This document shows, piece after piece, positions 24,046 to 36,260 of a stretch of 64,000 nucleotides of DNA (positions within the stretch are counted from its first letter, which is position 1; each line of letters opens with the position of its first letter). The stretch lies in contig JACDOX010000004.1 of NCBI GenBank assembly GCA_014549065.1, positions 14,417,662 to 14,481,661 of the forward strand, read 5' to 3'. Source of the DNA: Cardinalis cardinalis (taxonomy: Eukaryota; Chordata; Aves; Passeriformes; Cardinalidae). The position numbers and the translations under genes were made by a program. Under the pieces are notes generated by a model. It saw nothing but the letters and a program-made list of their open reading frames with translations. It was not told the origin of the DNA and made no database searches.

Positions 24046-26589
24046 TCTTTTCTTTAACCCGTGTGGAGGGTGTCTGGCTCCCTGCCCTACCACCAGGAAT
24101 CCCAGCTGCTGAAGGTGGCATCGATTCTTCACAAACAGCACTTTAACCTTTTAGGTCAGTGCTGGCAACGTGCTCCAGCTTGAAGGAGGGAGGGCACGGG
24201 AAGGCCCTTTGAAAGAGAAAGCGAGCTGAAGTTTTACTCCATGGCATTAAATATCTCTTGATACAATTTTTAACAGTATTGCCAAAAAGAGAGATTGCTT
24301 TCCACAGCAATTTTGGAAGGGCTAGGGTCACTGGGGAAGGGGTACCTTCAGAAAAACAGCCCTTTGTTTAATTTTCAGCTGTTATAAATTTCAGCTTATT
24401 TAATTTGAAGCAACTTCGAATTTTTTTCCTACAGAACAAAAAAAAAATTAGCATGGAATTAATATAGAGCAAATTAATTTGCATCTTTTACTGTTTTGCT
24501 TTAGTTGTGGAGGAAAAAAATATTCTTTTGCCTCTTGAGAAGTTAGTTCTATCCTACAGTATCACACTTCCTCATGTAAGGTAGAAATTGGGTTCAACAG
24601 TAGTAATTGAAAATGATGATGTGAATTTGGAGAGTCTTGCAATCTTACTTTGAAACTTTTAAATACCAACAATTTAGGAGTCATCAAAAGCTGACAATCA
24701 AAATTCTTTTTGCTTCATGTAGCCTATGTTGCACCTCTAACATTTTTAAAGATAAAAGTATGAGTGAACTTGAAAATATTTGAAAACTAATGTGACAAAC
24801 ATTTTCTAAATGTCAGCAGAGTGAAGACAGTGAATTTCTTCCCACTTCTTTGGAAATTTTAAAGGAGGGAATAAAACAGATTAAGGAGTGGTGACCCACT
24901 GTTCTGTGTACTGAACACTTCAGAGGCACATTGTGTGGTATCACAATCCAGAAAGAGGAATGATTGTTTTGCATAAATTGTAAAAATGTACAGCAGAGGT
25001 GGAATATGTCTTCAATCCAGTGTGATAATTTATACATAATTTCATAATGCACATTTAAAAAACTTCCGTATGAAAATCTCCATCTCAAAAATAAACATCA
25101 TCTAATATATCAGTTCAAATAGCTTTGTGGATTTTTGTCTTTTATGAGGGCTATTAAGGGAAAAAATCTGCACCTCAGAGACAAGTGTACGTGTTACTGG
25201 AAAAATTTTGTGAAAGGGGGTGAGACCACTTCAGCANGTCAGAAATAAGATTACGGTTTTCAGACCTCTTTTTATAATTTTTTATCTAGTGAAGCCACTT
25301 CAGACTTCATCCACTTGCTCCTTTCCAGCCCTTTCTCTCCAAGACATCTTTTACTCAATGATGTACAGCACAAGGAGTTCTTCCAAAAGGGTTTCCCACA
25401 CAAAAACTTCTCTCAAAGGCAGCATCTCCATTGCAGTTCCTGCATTTCCATGCCCAAATGCTTTCTTTGTCTTTTTCCTGGCCACCTTTCCTCCCCCACC
25501 ACTGATGCTCCCTCCTCTCTGCTAGGGCAGTGCTCAGACCTGGGAGCTGGCTCATGGGTGCTTTTTTTCTCTGATAAGGAGTGTCTGTGTGGTTAAGAGG
25601 TGTTGTTATCCAACAAGGCATNAACACCTGTGGTCAGCTGTGGCCAGCAAGAGCTGACACAGACACTGCTGCTTCGTGGTTAGGAGACATGGAGCTTATG
25701 CTGACCTAGAAGAGTTGTAGGTCTGCTCCAGGTAAGGTGGCAACTGTACTCTGTCATCCTGCTTTAGTAGGCTGGCTGTGATCTAAGAGACAGAGAAGAA
25801 GTTGGGAATTATTGCCATGCTTCCCTTTTTTTGATTAATGCCCACCAGCACCTTCCTAAATCAATACTTTTCTAGTGATTTAAGCCTGTCAAGTGTGTGG
25901 CTCTTGACAGTTNTGGAAGAACAGAGCAATATCATCAAATTTAGCATGGGGCCCCATAGATTCACATACAGACAGACTTGGATTAAAAAGGTATTTTTCC
26001 AAAAACATTGTTTTTTGTATAAATGAACTATTAAATCACTTGAAAACTTAACCAGTCTTATCTTAGCCAACTATTTATTTTGCAGGGCAATGTCAGAGAG
26101 AATTAACTAGAACCATATATGCCTGTGTAAATGTCATTGATAGTGCTCCTGCTGAAATGTTTGTTTCAATCTGTTACTGGGCCTATAGAAACGCTTGTTT
26201 AAAAGGATGTTGATAAAATTATTTTGAATTAATTATTTCAAATGAAACAGAATTGATANTTTTGGGAGGGATTAAATATTATGTACAATAGCATCAAGCT
26301 TTTCTCTATAGGGTGTTTTTCAAAGTTATATTTATTATTCAGAAAAATCAAAGGCATAAGACAGGATCAAAGTAGTACTTCAGAATGACACAGAAGGAGG
26401 ATGGTGGGAAGAGAATCAAGTATTCTGACCTACTTCAAGGCCCCTGGGCTCTCTTTATATTTTGGTTGAACACATTAACAAAACAATATCACATTTCTAA
26501 CACCCAACACCCATATTTTGGGGTAGCTTATATCAATGTTCAGACTTGTTGAGACTGATTTTCTGAAACTATATATGCATGTAAAGCTG
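24046..26589. other. Unique-looking DNA, no gene seen
   Basis: No supported gene. Three overlapping frames of 90-101 codons at 25220-25627 on both strands lie in a slightly GC-richer patch; they have no domain and I treat them as chance. Confidence 0.5.
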
Positions 26590-26690
26590 TTATAGAAACA
26601 CAGGATAATTTGGGATGTCAGGATGTCATCTCTCCAGCCTCCTGCTCAAAGCAGGGCTTTGATGTTTTATGAGGTTGCTTTTACGTTCAG
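26590..26690 (-). mobile_element. Old CR1 LINE 3' fragment, antisense
   Basis: The plus strand reads TATAGAAACACAGGATAATTTGGGATGTCAGGATGTCATCTCTCCAGCCTCCTGCTCAAAGCAGGGCTTT in sequence. It corresponds to the antisense CR1 pattern of octamer tail, TTTGGGTTGGAAGGA, GTCATCTAGTCCAACC and CCTGCTCAAAGCAGGGC. CCTGCTCAAAGCAGGGC is perfect, but the rest is diverged and shortened. Confidence 0.7.
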
Positions 26691-29600
26691 TTTCCATAAG
26701 GGATGATCTTAACAACAAAAGACAAAATTCTGGCCTAATAATGCTGAAATCATATCTATATTGTTTTATGTCTGTTGTGAATAAGCATGTGTATATGAGA
26801 CGGTCATGGAAGTATTTTCTTTTGCACTGATATCATTATTGCAAACAGTATTGCTGATTAATTAACTATTGTCAGTGTCAGCCAATATTCAGGATCCAGT
26901 ATATAAATGCATACTTACACTATCTTGAAAATAATACTGGTGTTACCATTTGCTGACTGTGACACTTGTGGGCATTATCCCTATTATAGTTGTTTTATCT
27001 GTAAGCATATTGTTATTCCTTGTATCTCACACAAAATAAAAAAATGAATTAATGTTTTTCTTCAGGAAAAAAAAGGGAAAATAGCCTCTGTAAATTATGC
27101 TAAAATCTGCAGAACTAATAGAACTTTTCTGTAAGTTTGAACTTCCCTAGGTTTATGGGAGGAATACAATTTCATAGTTGTTTTAGAAAGCTATGAAGAA
27201 AATCATCCTTCCTTTTTCAGATTTACTTGTATGATGGAAGTACAAGTCATGCATTATTCTGTTTGGGCCCTGTTGATCCTACAGAAATTAGTTTTGCTTT
27301 TCAGTCTTGGCTAGAGGTTTTCTGATAGCTGACAAAAAAAAAGAGGAAATTTTTTAATGTGAGAAGAGGACAAAAATAAAATAAATATATTACAATAGCT
27401 GCATTTGATAAGGTCTTGTTTTCTCTGTGCTAATGCACATATAATTACCTCTCCCAGCTTTTCCAAATACAGCTATCAATATTGTCTTGATCTGACCACA
27501 ATACTCTTGCACCTTGAATCCTTGCATTGATCCCATTGTTTTGTTTTTGACTGCAAGATATTCCTTAGTTCTAGTGAAAGTCTTATTGATAATTTGAATT
27601 TTTCACTCTTATCTCAAGTCTCTAGTCTTTCGTATTTTTCCATGGATAGAAAACTTCCTTTTATGCAAGGTGCTGGCCTGGCTGAACTCACAGCTCTTCT
27701 GTTTCCCCGAAAAACTAGGCATAAAAAGAAGCAAATGAGAGACTCAGTCCTTACTTTGGCCTTTCCACTTCTTTTCACAAAGTGCAAGTTCTTTGGCAAG
27801 AGATTTGGGTCTTGTCATGTTTTAAGATCCATACAAATTTTAAGATAATAAAGAGAGTGTATACTTGTTATAGGATTCAAATGGGGCAAAAGGTACTTCA
27901 ATATTATTTGATTTTAAACCTGGTGCAGTGGTGCCAGCGTCAAACCATGACACCTGATTTTGTGGTAAACCATTTCCTTCTCACTACGGAATATGGAAGT
28001 TCTGACAATTCCATTCAGCTACTATGGAAGCAGGAGATTTTGTCTGGGGTGTTTTGGTTGGTTGGTTGGGTTTTGATTTTGGTTTTTGTTGGGTTTGTTT
28101 GGTTTTTTAATGGGGAAAATTCAACCTCTTGTCATCAAGAGAAGCATTTTGTACTTTGACTTCTACAAGCAAGAAATGTCTAGGCTGGAAATACTCCATA
28201 TAATTTTTATAGATAATTTNATTTTGTTCATTAAACATAAACATCTTCATTTTTACTCATGCCAATGACTGTTAGAGGGGGTTGTCATGCAGCTTGAGCC
28301 ATGTCCTGTTTTCTTTTTAGAGGAAAGGACAAGGTATCAAGGTCCCAAACTGGGAAGACAAAGTAATAAGAAAATTGTCTGATATAAATGTTCCTAGAGC
28401 AGGAGTTGCTTCTTGTTTAACCAGCTGAGTATGTTTAATGAAATTTCCAGGGAGCTGTCCCTGCAATATATTCTTGACTCTATTTCTTTGATAATTTCCT
28501 TACCAAAAAAGCATACAGCTATGCATTCAACACTACAACAAAAACCGCCCAAACTGGGGCATGAACTGAATAAGTCTATTTTCACCTGTTGAAACTGCTG
28601 CTTTTTTCTTTTATTGGCAATCTTCCAAGCTCAATAGTGATTAGTGAATTAGTGTGTAGCAAACATTTGTGATATGCAAACTTTTTTCAGCTGTTTCCAA
28701 ATCTAAAATGAATGCAATCACCAAGAGGCTTGCAACTCCCTAATTAGCTTCTCCAGAATGGCTAATTTGATTTCTACATCCACAGACTTGACTGTCAGAT
28801 ATGAAACAGTCAAAGTCACTGAATCCTTGAGCAGATGAACATCCAAGTCTCACCCCAGTGCTTGAGCTGCCAACATTCTATGTCCACATCATCAGTGCAA
28901 TGCAATGGTTGCATTGCTGCTACATTTAACAGCGTTTTAGCCCTTGTTGTGCCACACACTTCACAGCTGCAGGCATTGAGAGAACAGATAAGCATCAAGA
29001 ACTTCATCTCAGTGCCCTCTTAATGCTCCCTTTCCATTTCCTGTATTTTGGANACTTCCCAAAAATGTCACATAGGTCTCAGTATGCTCCTGCTCCAGGT
29101 CAGGAGGTTCCTTCACTCCCTTTTCTGTTTTAGCTGTCTCCAGTGATCCTTCCACAGCTGGCATTTTTCTTTTCACCCCTTTACTTGTATGTATCACTGC
29201 AAAAACTACCCCTGGAGAATCTGCAGGCATCAGCAGTGCTCCTTCTGTCCACTTGACATAAAGAACACAGAAAAGTCTAGACTTGAAAGGAGAGTTGCAA
29301 CTGTANTTTTCAACAGTGTTTATGCAGTCTGTCTCCCAGTTCCTCTTTTCGATATGTATAAACATTGCCTCTAATTTTGAAATTTATCAGATGGGATGTT
29401 GGAAAAGACCATTAATACTGTTTGGTTTCAGCTTATTGACCAAGTGAATAATGTCTTTTCTTCTAATGCTGTGGAGTGAAACATAAAAAAAGACTGGAGA
29501 GGCAAGCCACTTTATTTCATGAGTAAGTCTGGGTAGAGAAATGACAACAATGCATTATTTGTCCTTCAGATTTTAGGCAGATGCCAAAAAAAAAAAAAAT

Positions 29601-30734
29601 CATTCTGGTGCTACAGGCTTTTTACTCCATTTTGTACAACTAAGAGTGAGATCTTGCATCTCTGACTTGTTCAGCACTTACGAGCAGGTGTGATACTTTT
29701 GCCAAAATTCGTGTTTATGTAAGTGAGAGGAGCAAAAGCTAACATATTTCTGCTACGCATTTTTTGTAGCATTTTGTTTCTATATCTCTCCTTATGTGAA
29801 ATTAAAGGCAAAATGTTTTATTGGTGTGTAGGAGTTATATATTTGACGTACTTCCATATTGTGTGTTCTGCATTTCTGTATGGCATATAAAAGAATGCAA
29901 TGCAATCTTCATGTCAAAAATATTCTATTAAGCCTTGAGGCACTTGTGGGGGACATTAAATGACCCTGGTGTACATATGCATTTTATTTCTGGCCAAGTG
30001 ACAATGAAAACATCATGTATTTCATATAGAGACTCATAAGACCTATATAAGTAGGTCTTTTTTTGATGTGTCCCTACTATTTTTTTTTTTCGGTCATGTA
30101 AGGAGCACTGATATAACTCATTGCCAAGTATCCTCTCTTTTTTTCCACTTTTGTTGAGTTTTTCCTTGTCAGTATTAAGAATTTTCATTCCATAAATGGG
30201 AAAAATGCATCTACTAGGAATATCAATAATAAGTTGTGGGTCAAGGACATTTTAGTCAGTACTATAAACCATGATGTGCACAATTTCTTTGTTCTTTACC
30301 ATGCAATTTTAATAGAGGGAGTTGTGGGTATTTTTACTAGGTTTTTTTTNATTTATCATCTAACACATTTTCCAAGCTTCAAGAGACTTATTTTTTATTA
30401 AATAAAAGCAGAGGTTCTTAAAGAATCATGTGACTTCAAAGCAAGGACTTAATATAAAATATTTACTTTTTTCAAGGCTCACTGTAAACATACAAGAGGC
30501 AGAAATATTTATTTTCCCAGTAAAAGACTTTCTGCTATGGAAAAGGATAGAAAGTTGACCAAAATTCAAATGTCTTTGTTTACATTCAGATTATTGCATC
30601 AACAGATAATTACAATAGCTATAAGGAGATCAGTGACATAAGAGTAACTATGATTTGGTACCCTAATGAGGTTTTGTGATCTTCAAAAATACTCCTATAA
30701 TATCTTCTAATACCATTATGCCTCATGATTTCAT
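26691..30734. other. Unique-looking DNA, no gene seen
   Basis: No supported gene. The frames at 27594-27848, 27782-28159 and 29009-29365 are short and overlap frames on the opposite strand. A GGTTGGTTGGGTTTT-type GT-rich run lies near 28050-28110, and A and T tracts near 29586-29599 and 30081-30090 are simple sequence. Confidence 0.5.
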
Positions 30735-31070
30735 GATAATAGAATCATAGAATCCTAGAATGGTTGAAAGGAGACCTTAAAGATCATTCAGTTCTAACCC
30801 CCTTGCCATGGGCAGGGACACCTTCTGCTGACCAGGTTGCTCGGAACCCCATCCAATCTGGCCTTAAACATTTCCAGGGATGGGGTATCCACAGCTCTCT
30901 GGGCAACCTGTTCCAGTGCCTCACCACCCTTGCAGTGAAGAAGTTTTTCTTAATATCCAATCTAAACCCAGTCTTTCAATTTGAACCTGTTCCCCCTTAT
31001 CCTGTCACTNCATATTCTTGTAAATAGTCTTGCCCCCATTTTCCTGTAAGTTCCCTCCAGGCACTGCTGC
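30735..31070 (-). mobile_element. Long CR1 LINE 3' fragment, antisense
   Basis: This is the clearest antisense CR1 in the window. It starts GATAATAGAATCATAGAATCC and continues GGAGACCTTAAAGATCATTCA, CCCCCTTGCCATGGGCAGGGA, CCAGGTTGCTCGGAACCCCAT, TCCAGGGATGGGGTATCCACA, CTGGGCAACCTGTTCCAGTGC, CAGTGAAGAAGTTTTTCTTAA and CCCCCTTATCCTGTCACT. About 335 bp are recognisable, ending near the GTAAGTTCCCTCCAGGCACTG stretch. The 87-codon plus-strand frame inside it (30764-31027) is only antisense CR1 and not a gene. Confidence 0.95.
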
Positions 31071-31224
31071 NTTTAGGGAAATACCTAAGAGATGCCATTA
31101 TCAGTTTGCACGTATGACTGTACAAAGACATCAAGGCACCTGCTGAGGCCTCTGACAGAACTCAGTGGACATCCTCAGGGAATACAGGAGAACTTGACAG
31201 AAAAATGTATTTACTGAATCAAGC
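31071..31224. other. Short unique-looking spacer
   Basis: Nothing recognisable lies between the CR1 and the older LINE fossil. Confidence 0.5.
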
Positions 31225-31500
31225 AGAAGGCTAATTTAGTCCAGTACCCAGCGATGATCTTCTGATTTCTAGCAGTCTGAAGCCCAAGCAGTTGCTGAAC
31301 TTCATCTTCATACATCATGTGGCATTCTTATCTTCCAGGCATTTTTTCTTCCATGAATATTTCAAAGGTTTTTTGAACCCATATTAACTAGCAGCATCTC
31401 CTGCACGCATAACTGTGCACTATCAATAAGAACTTGCAGTAACTATATTTCATACATTTTATTTCTGGTTGTGAAGATGATAACTGACTGTTCCTTATTG
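31225..31500 (-). mobile_element. Probable ancient CR1/L3-like LINE fossil, antisense
   Basis: The plus strand carries CTAATTTAGTCCAGTACCCAG, TCTAGCAGTCTGAAGC, CATGAATATTTCAAAGG and TTTTTTGAACCCATATTAACT at spacings that recall the antisense 3' part of an ancient sauropsid LINE (CTAGTCCAGTATCC, GGCCAGTAGCAG, CCATGAACTTGTCTAATTCC, TTTTTAACCCATTTA). Divergence is high and the identification rests on four anchors, so it is less secure than the fossil at 12180. Confidence 0.5.
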
Positions 31501-32819
31501 CCTGCACCTGTGTCACTCATAATTGTTTTACTCTCCTTTCTTTTCTTTTTTTTTCCATGTCAGAGAGCTATTGCTGAGTATTTCACTGCTTGTCTCTATA
31601 TATCCCAGCTGTCCTTCCTGGTTTAATTTACAATTTTACTATACACATTCTGAGATGCATAGACCAGCAATGCATAGAGTATTTAGGATGTTGTGGGCCT
31701 TACACAGTCTAAAGGTAGTGTTTTTACTCATTTCTTCCAAGCTTCTACATCTTGTTTATACTGCTTGCTCTGATCAGCACTGAATTGGCATTTTCATCAA
31801 AATACTTCATCCACAAGAGTCCATTCTTGAGCTGGATCAGCTAGTGCACAACCTGTCTTTAGTCTGCAAAATCAAGATTGTTTCTTCACTGTGCACATTA
31901 TTTATCTATACAGACTACAATACTAGCATAGAAGTAGAGTTTAGTTTCACTTCCCAGCTTCTTTTTATTAAAGGATATATCAATCTTTTTTTCTCATTTA
32001 TCCTGTTGTATTCTTTCTATTTTCACCTCAACAAGAGATTGTTGAGGGAGGAAAAGAGAGTGCCATGTGAAACATTGCAGGTGAGAGGTAGGGTGGCATT
32101 GTCTCCNGATGCAATACTGCATATTGCAGAATGACCAAAATCTTACAGGTGGGTCTAATGCGAGCACAACACAACACAATGCACTTCAGCAACCTACAAA
32201 ATGTGAGAGGTGTGAAAAAATCAATGTCATTTCCATCCATCAGAATTAACTCTTATAAGGATCTCATTTAGCATGCAAAACAGGGAATTACCATTTTACT
32301 ATGAAACAATCACTTGTCTTGCAAATCCTCCAGGGAGGAATAGCAAGCAACTCCAGAAAGACAGGCATAAGAAAGCTTCAACTATATGAGATACTAAAAA
32401 TCCTAGACTAGAGAGGAATATTAGTCTTAAAGCACATTGTAATCTTCCTCCCTGCTCTTGACAGCCCTTCCCCTGGTGATAAATACCCTGTCTCACTTGC
32501 TTATCTATAGGAGATAATCTCTTTCTCACCTTTTCCTGCTATTGTTCTCTGCTAGTCCTATCCCCCTGCATAACACAGCTACCTTTTCCCTTTCGTGGCT
32601 GATCTAACATTGCTTTGTTAAATTCAAAGCAGTTTTTCTCAGCTTATAAGTGACTTTGAAATTTTTGTTTTCAGGGCCTTTGAAACCCAAAGCTTGTCTA
32701 TTATTTTCTAAATTGACCAGTAAGTTCAGACCCTCTCCCACAGACCCTTACCACCCTACAGTCTTGAAGGCAATCTGTTAATTAGTCTCCTTCCAAATGG
32801 GTGATTGCTTCAGGAAAGG
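31501..32819. other. Unique-looking DNA, no gene seen
   Basis: No supported gene or classifiable repeat. A pyrimidine-rich stretch lies at about 31530-31560. Confidence 0.5.
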
Positions 32820-33560
32820 CNCTAACCTTCGAGCGCCCCATCTCCAGGCTCCCGTTAATATTCNAAGTAAGGAGCACTGATTGCTAAAAAACCCACAAAG
32901 GTCATCAGGCAAATCAGTTACTGGTGCTGACTAATTGCACTGCACAGTTTCAAGGGTACAGGCAGATGTGTGTCTGTGTGCACGCACTTCTTCCTCATGT
33001 ATTTTTATAAGAAGTAATTTTAAAGGAAACATCCAAACATTCTGTCAATTTTTTTTTGTGTCTTAAGATAACACAGTAATTATTTTCCTTTCTGAAGGAT
33101 TCCTCCTAGCTTTGGCTGAGTTTTACTTGCTTAAAGGAGCATTTCTGTAGGTTCGGGATGCTGGCAGCAATGGATACTCCCTGCAGACTGTGTGACAAAG
33201 GTTCCATTTTCTCGGGACTATTATTTATTTTCCTTCTTTTGCTTGATATTTTTGTGTCTGAACGAAACACAGTGTTCAAAACAAACTAATCTTATTTCCA
33301 GCACACCTCTCCCTGCTACTAATACCATAGATTAATTTTAGCACACACTATTAGAAGATATGCTCAGAGAACTTGTGTTCCTTAGGATCAGCGCCAGAAG
33401 GCAGGAAATGGGCCTCTGAGACATGTTTAACTTCACAGAATTTTCAATTTCACCAGCTTTGACGGCCTTTTGTTTACATGATTTCACAAAGAAATCCAGC
33501 TCGGAGTGACATTTTCTGGCTGGGAATATTGAAATGTTTCCTGTGTAGACTGACATTTTG
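32820..33560. other. CpG-retaining unique stretch, candidate conserved non-coding element
   Basis: In this CpG-poor window the stretch keeps an unusual number of CG dinucleotides, for example in CTTCGAGCGCCCC, CTCCCGTTAATATTC, GTTCGGGATG, TTCTCGGGAC, CTGAACGAAAC, CAGCGCCAG, TTTGACGGCC and CAGCTCGGAG. No transposon, ORF with a domain, or promoter-like island explains them. CpGs decay quickly when methylated and unconstrained, so retention suggests selection, although a purely local effect is possible. An AAAGGTCA nuclear-receptor-type half site lies near 32897. Enhancer function is inference only. Confidence 0.35.
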
Positions 33561-35929
33561 AAAGCTGAGGAATGGCTCATAAGGATCAGAAGATATCAAA
33601 CCGTATAGCAAGCTCAGGTAGGAACTCTCAAGTGCCGTCTGGTGATAAATCAAATTTAATTTTTAGCCCACATATAAAACTTCAGGTCACTGTTAGTGCT
33701 CAATCTATGACAAATATAGTTTTCTCTTTCCTTTTCACTCTTCAAACTGGCAGTGCAGAACAAAACCAAGCGCTGCCAAGAGCATAGGAGAAAGGATGGA
33801 AAATTACACAATTGAAAAAATGTTCAGATTGTAGCAAGAACACTGAGGTGATAAAAACATGGAAAAAATGAAAAAAGTTTAAAAGGTTTTGTTATAAGTT
33901 ATCTGGTATTTCTAAGAGAACCTGAAAAATTACTACAAAAAATTAGAAAATGCAGCTCCTCAACACACCCTTTTAGGAGATTTTTTATGCTAAGATAAAG
34001 TAAATCTCTGTGAAGAAAATAGAGAAATTAGGTCTGATTTTAGGTGCAGATTCAAAAAGTGGAAAAGCTTGGCTGAAAAGAACAGTCACACTTTTAGGCA
34101 GAAACTGGGAAAAACTGAACAGTAGAGATAAACAGTCTCCTGTCAAGTAAGATAGCAAGCAATCGTGTCCTCTGAAATATTGGAGTGACTATGGATATTG
34201 TAAAAGGTTTGCTCAGTTATGAGAGAGAAACAGAGGAGCACAGAGTTGGCAATATTGCTGGAAGAAACAGCATTTTTTTTTGCTATTTGAGATATTTGAA
34301 AACTCTGGAAATGTCACAAGTGTGCAGAGGATGGCAAATCAGGCCATGGTAGCGCTTCAGAACTAAACTGTGCTAACTTAGAATTCAATAACAGTCTGCT
34401 TCCCCAAAAATAAATTTCTCAACTTTTAGCAACCATTATCATTAGCTATTCACAGCACTCAGTCCTCAATAGTCATATCCTAAATTAGCTGTGAGTTGAC
34501 AGCACCAGGGNCTTATGTCTTACAGTTAGCCTTGATGACTAACTTAGCGCTCTTAGTTGGTCCTTGGTGGTCTGAGCTGGTGAAACATATCACTGTGGCA
34601 GATGTCTCCAAGTGCTGTGCTGAACCANACATATGCTGTCACAGGGTTTTTTTCTCTGCAGGCAAGCAAATGTTTGGCTTAGGAGTGCAANACAGCTATC
34701 TTGTTGCTAGTTACTCACTGTTGGAAAGAAGCAATGGTTATTAGAAGAAGACAAAAGCTTCTTGATCTTGTTAGGGGGAGTATTCAAGGGAGTAAACATT
34801 TGAGGGAAGAGTTGCTCCTTGAGGTACAACAGACTAGAGTTCAACTGAGACTGGTGAATGAGAAGACTATCTAAATGCCACTAAATTGCNTAGCACAAAT
34901 ATTGTAGATATACATGTAAAAGGAGGTAAATCCAGAATGTGCCNCACAGGTATCACTGATATCCTTTCTAACTTTCACTGTTTTACCAAGGCCTGAAGAG
35001 AACAGACTACCAGTGTCAGTTGTTCTGTCAGGGAAAAGAATAAATGAAGCATGACATAGTTGTTTTGTTTTTTTTTTATTTTCAAAGGTTCCTTCTTCTG
35101 GTGATAAAGTTAAATGCTTCAGTGACTTCAACTTAGAAGATATAAATTATGCATGTATTGATTGTAAAGTAGCTGATATAAGCAGGCTTTAGGCATTTGA
35201 TTTGGCTGACCCATGTCAAGATATATCTGAAAGTGTGCTTGCTGCAAATGCCTGTAATTTCTTTTGATCCCCCTTTCTGGAAGCTATTACACTTTTTGGA
35301 GCCCCTCATCTGACATTAGCTTTAACTTCTAGCATTCCAAAAATGTCTTTTTTGTTGAACAAATGGATTTGCAGAGCAAAGGGATATTAGTAATTNTTTT
35401 TGTTTATTTGCTTGTGTGAACTTCTTTTCTCTATTTTCTATATATTGAAATTTTAGTGCACTCAAATAAGCTCATTTTTGCATCTGTGACATCTAGGAAT
35501 ACCTACTGGGAAGATTTCAAGCCCTTGTTCAGGCTGAATAGTGCTAAAAGACAATAAATCTAGTTCAAACCTGACAATTAGTGAAAGTGTATCTTGACCA
35601 CTCACAGAGGGGCAGATTTTCATTATTTGTTTCGGACATTAATAAATTTGGGGCTTTTTGAGAGGGATTGTAGGATTTATCTTGTGAAAATGTTCCTTGT
35701 CATGTTCTTTTGATGTTTTTTGCTTTTTCACTTCCCTAGGTGCCTGTTAGCATATATAACATGAGAAGTAAAGAGGCATTCCTCATTTAAAAGCTCTTTT
35801 GCAAATTGAGGAACCTTAATCCTTTTTCTGGACATTCCTGGTAAGCCTTTCTACTCATCCCTCCAGTTCCATTATGTGCCTTTGTTTTGATCATTCATAG
35901 GGTTTTTGTGAGGTGTCTGCACCAAGGAG
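33561..35929. other. Unique-looking DNA, no gene seen
   Basis: No supported gene or recognisable repeat. Frames are below 90 codons and several contain ambiguous bases. Confidence 0.5.
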
Positions 35930-36260
35930 TTCCACTGAGGAAGAATGAGTCTTTTTGCTTCATTCTCCATTTCTTGCCTAATAATTCCTACCTTTGTTTT
36001 TTACAGTTTTGATTATCATTTAGCTCACATTTTCAGTTAACCATCTACAAAGACTCCTAGATCTTCCTCCAAAGTAGTGAAATTTAATTTGCAACCAATT
36101 ATTATGTCTATTTATTTAGGGATTTTTTCACTTCATTTTTCATTTTATTACCAGTCAGACAGAATTATAAGATGATCAAGCAAAATCTTATACAGTTCAA
36201 ATTTTTATTATCCTGAATTATTGTCTTTTATCACAAAACTTTCTCATGACATTATTTCAT
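35930..36260 (-). mobile_element. Ancient CR1-like LINE fossil, antisense
   Basis: The plus strand has TTGCCTAATAATTCCTACCTT, TTTTGATTATCATTTAGCTCA, CATTTTCAGTTAACCATCTAC, AAAGACTCCTAGATCTTCCTC and ATTTTATTACCAGTCAGACAG in order. This follows the antisense coding-region pattern of old turtle-type CR1 (CCTAATATTCC, AGCTCACTTT, CAGTTTACCATCTA, GACTCCCAGATCCTT, TTCATCTTATTT). It corresponds to reverse-transcriptase coding sequence that is now full of stops and indels. The edges are approximate. Confidence 0.7.

Noticed and set aside
30764..31027. 87-codon plus-strand frame
   Set aside because: It lies entirely in an antisense CR1 3' region and is not a gene.
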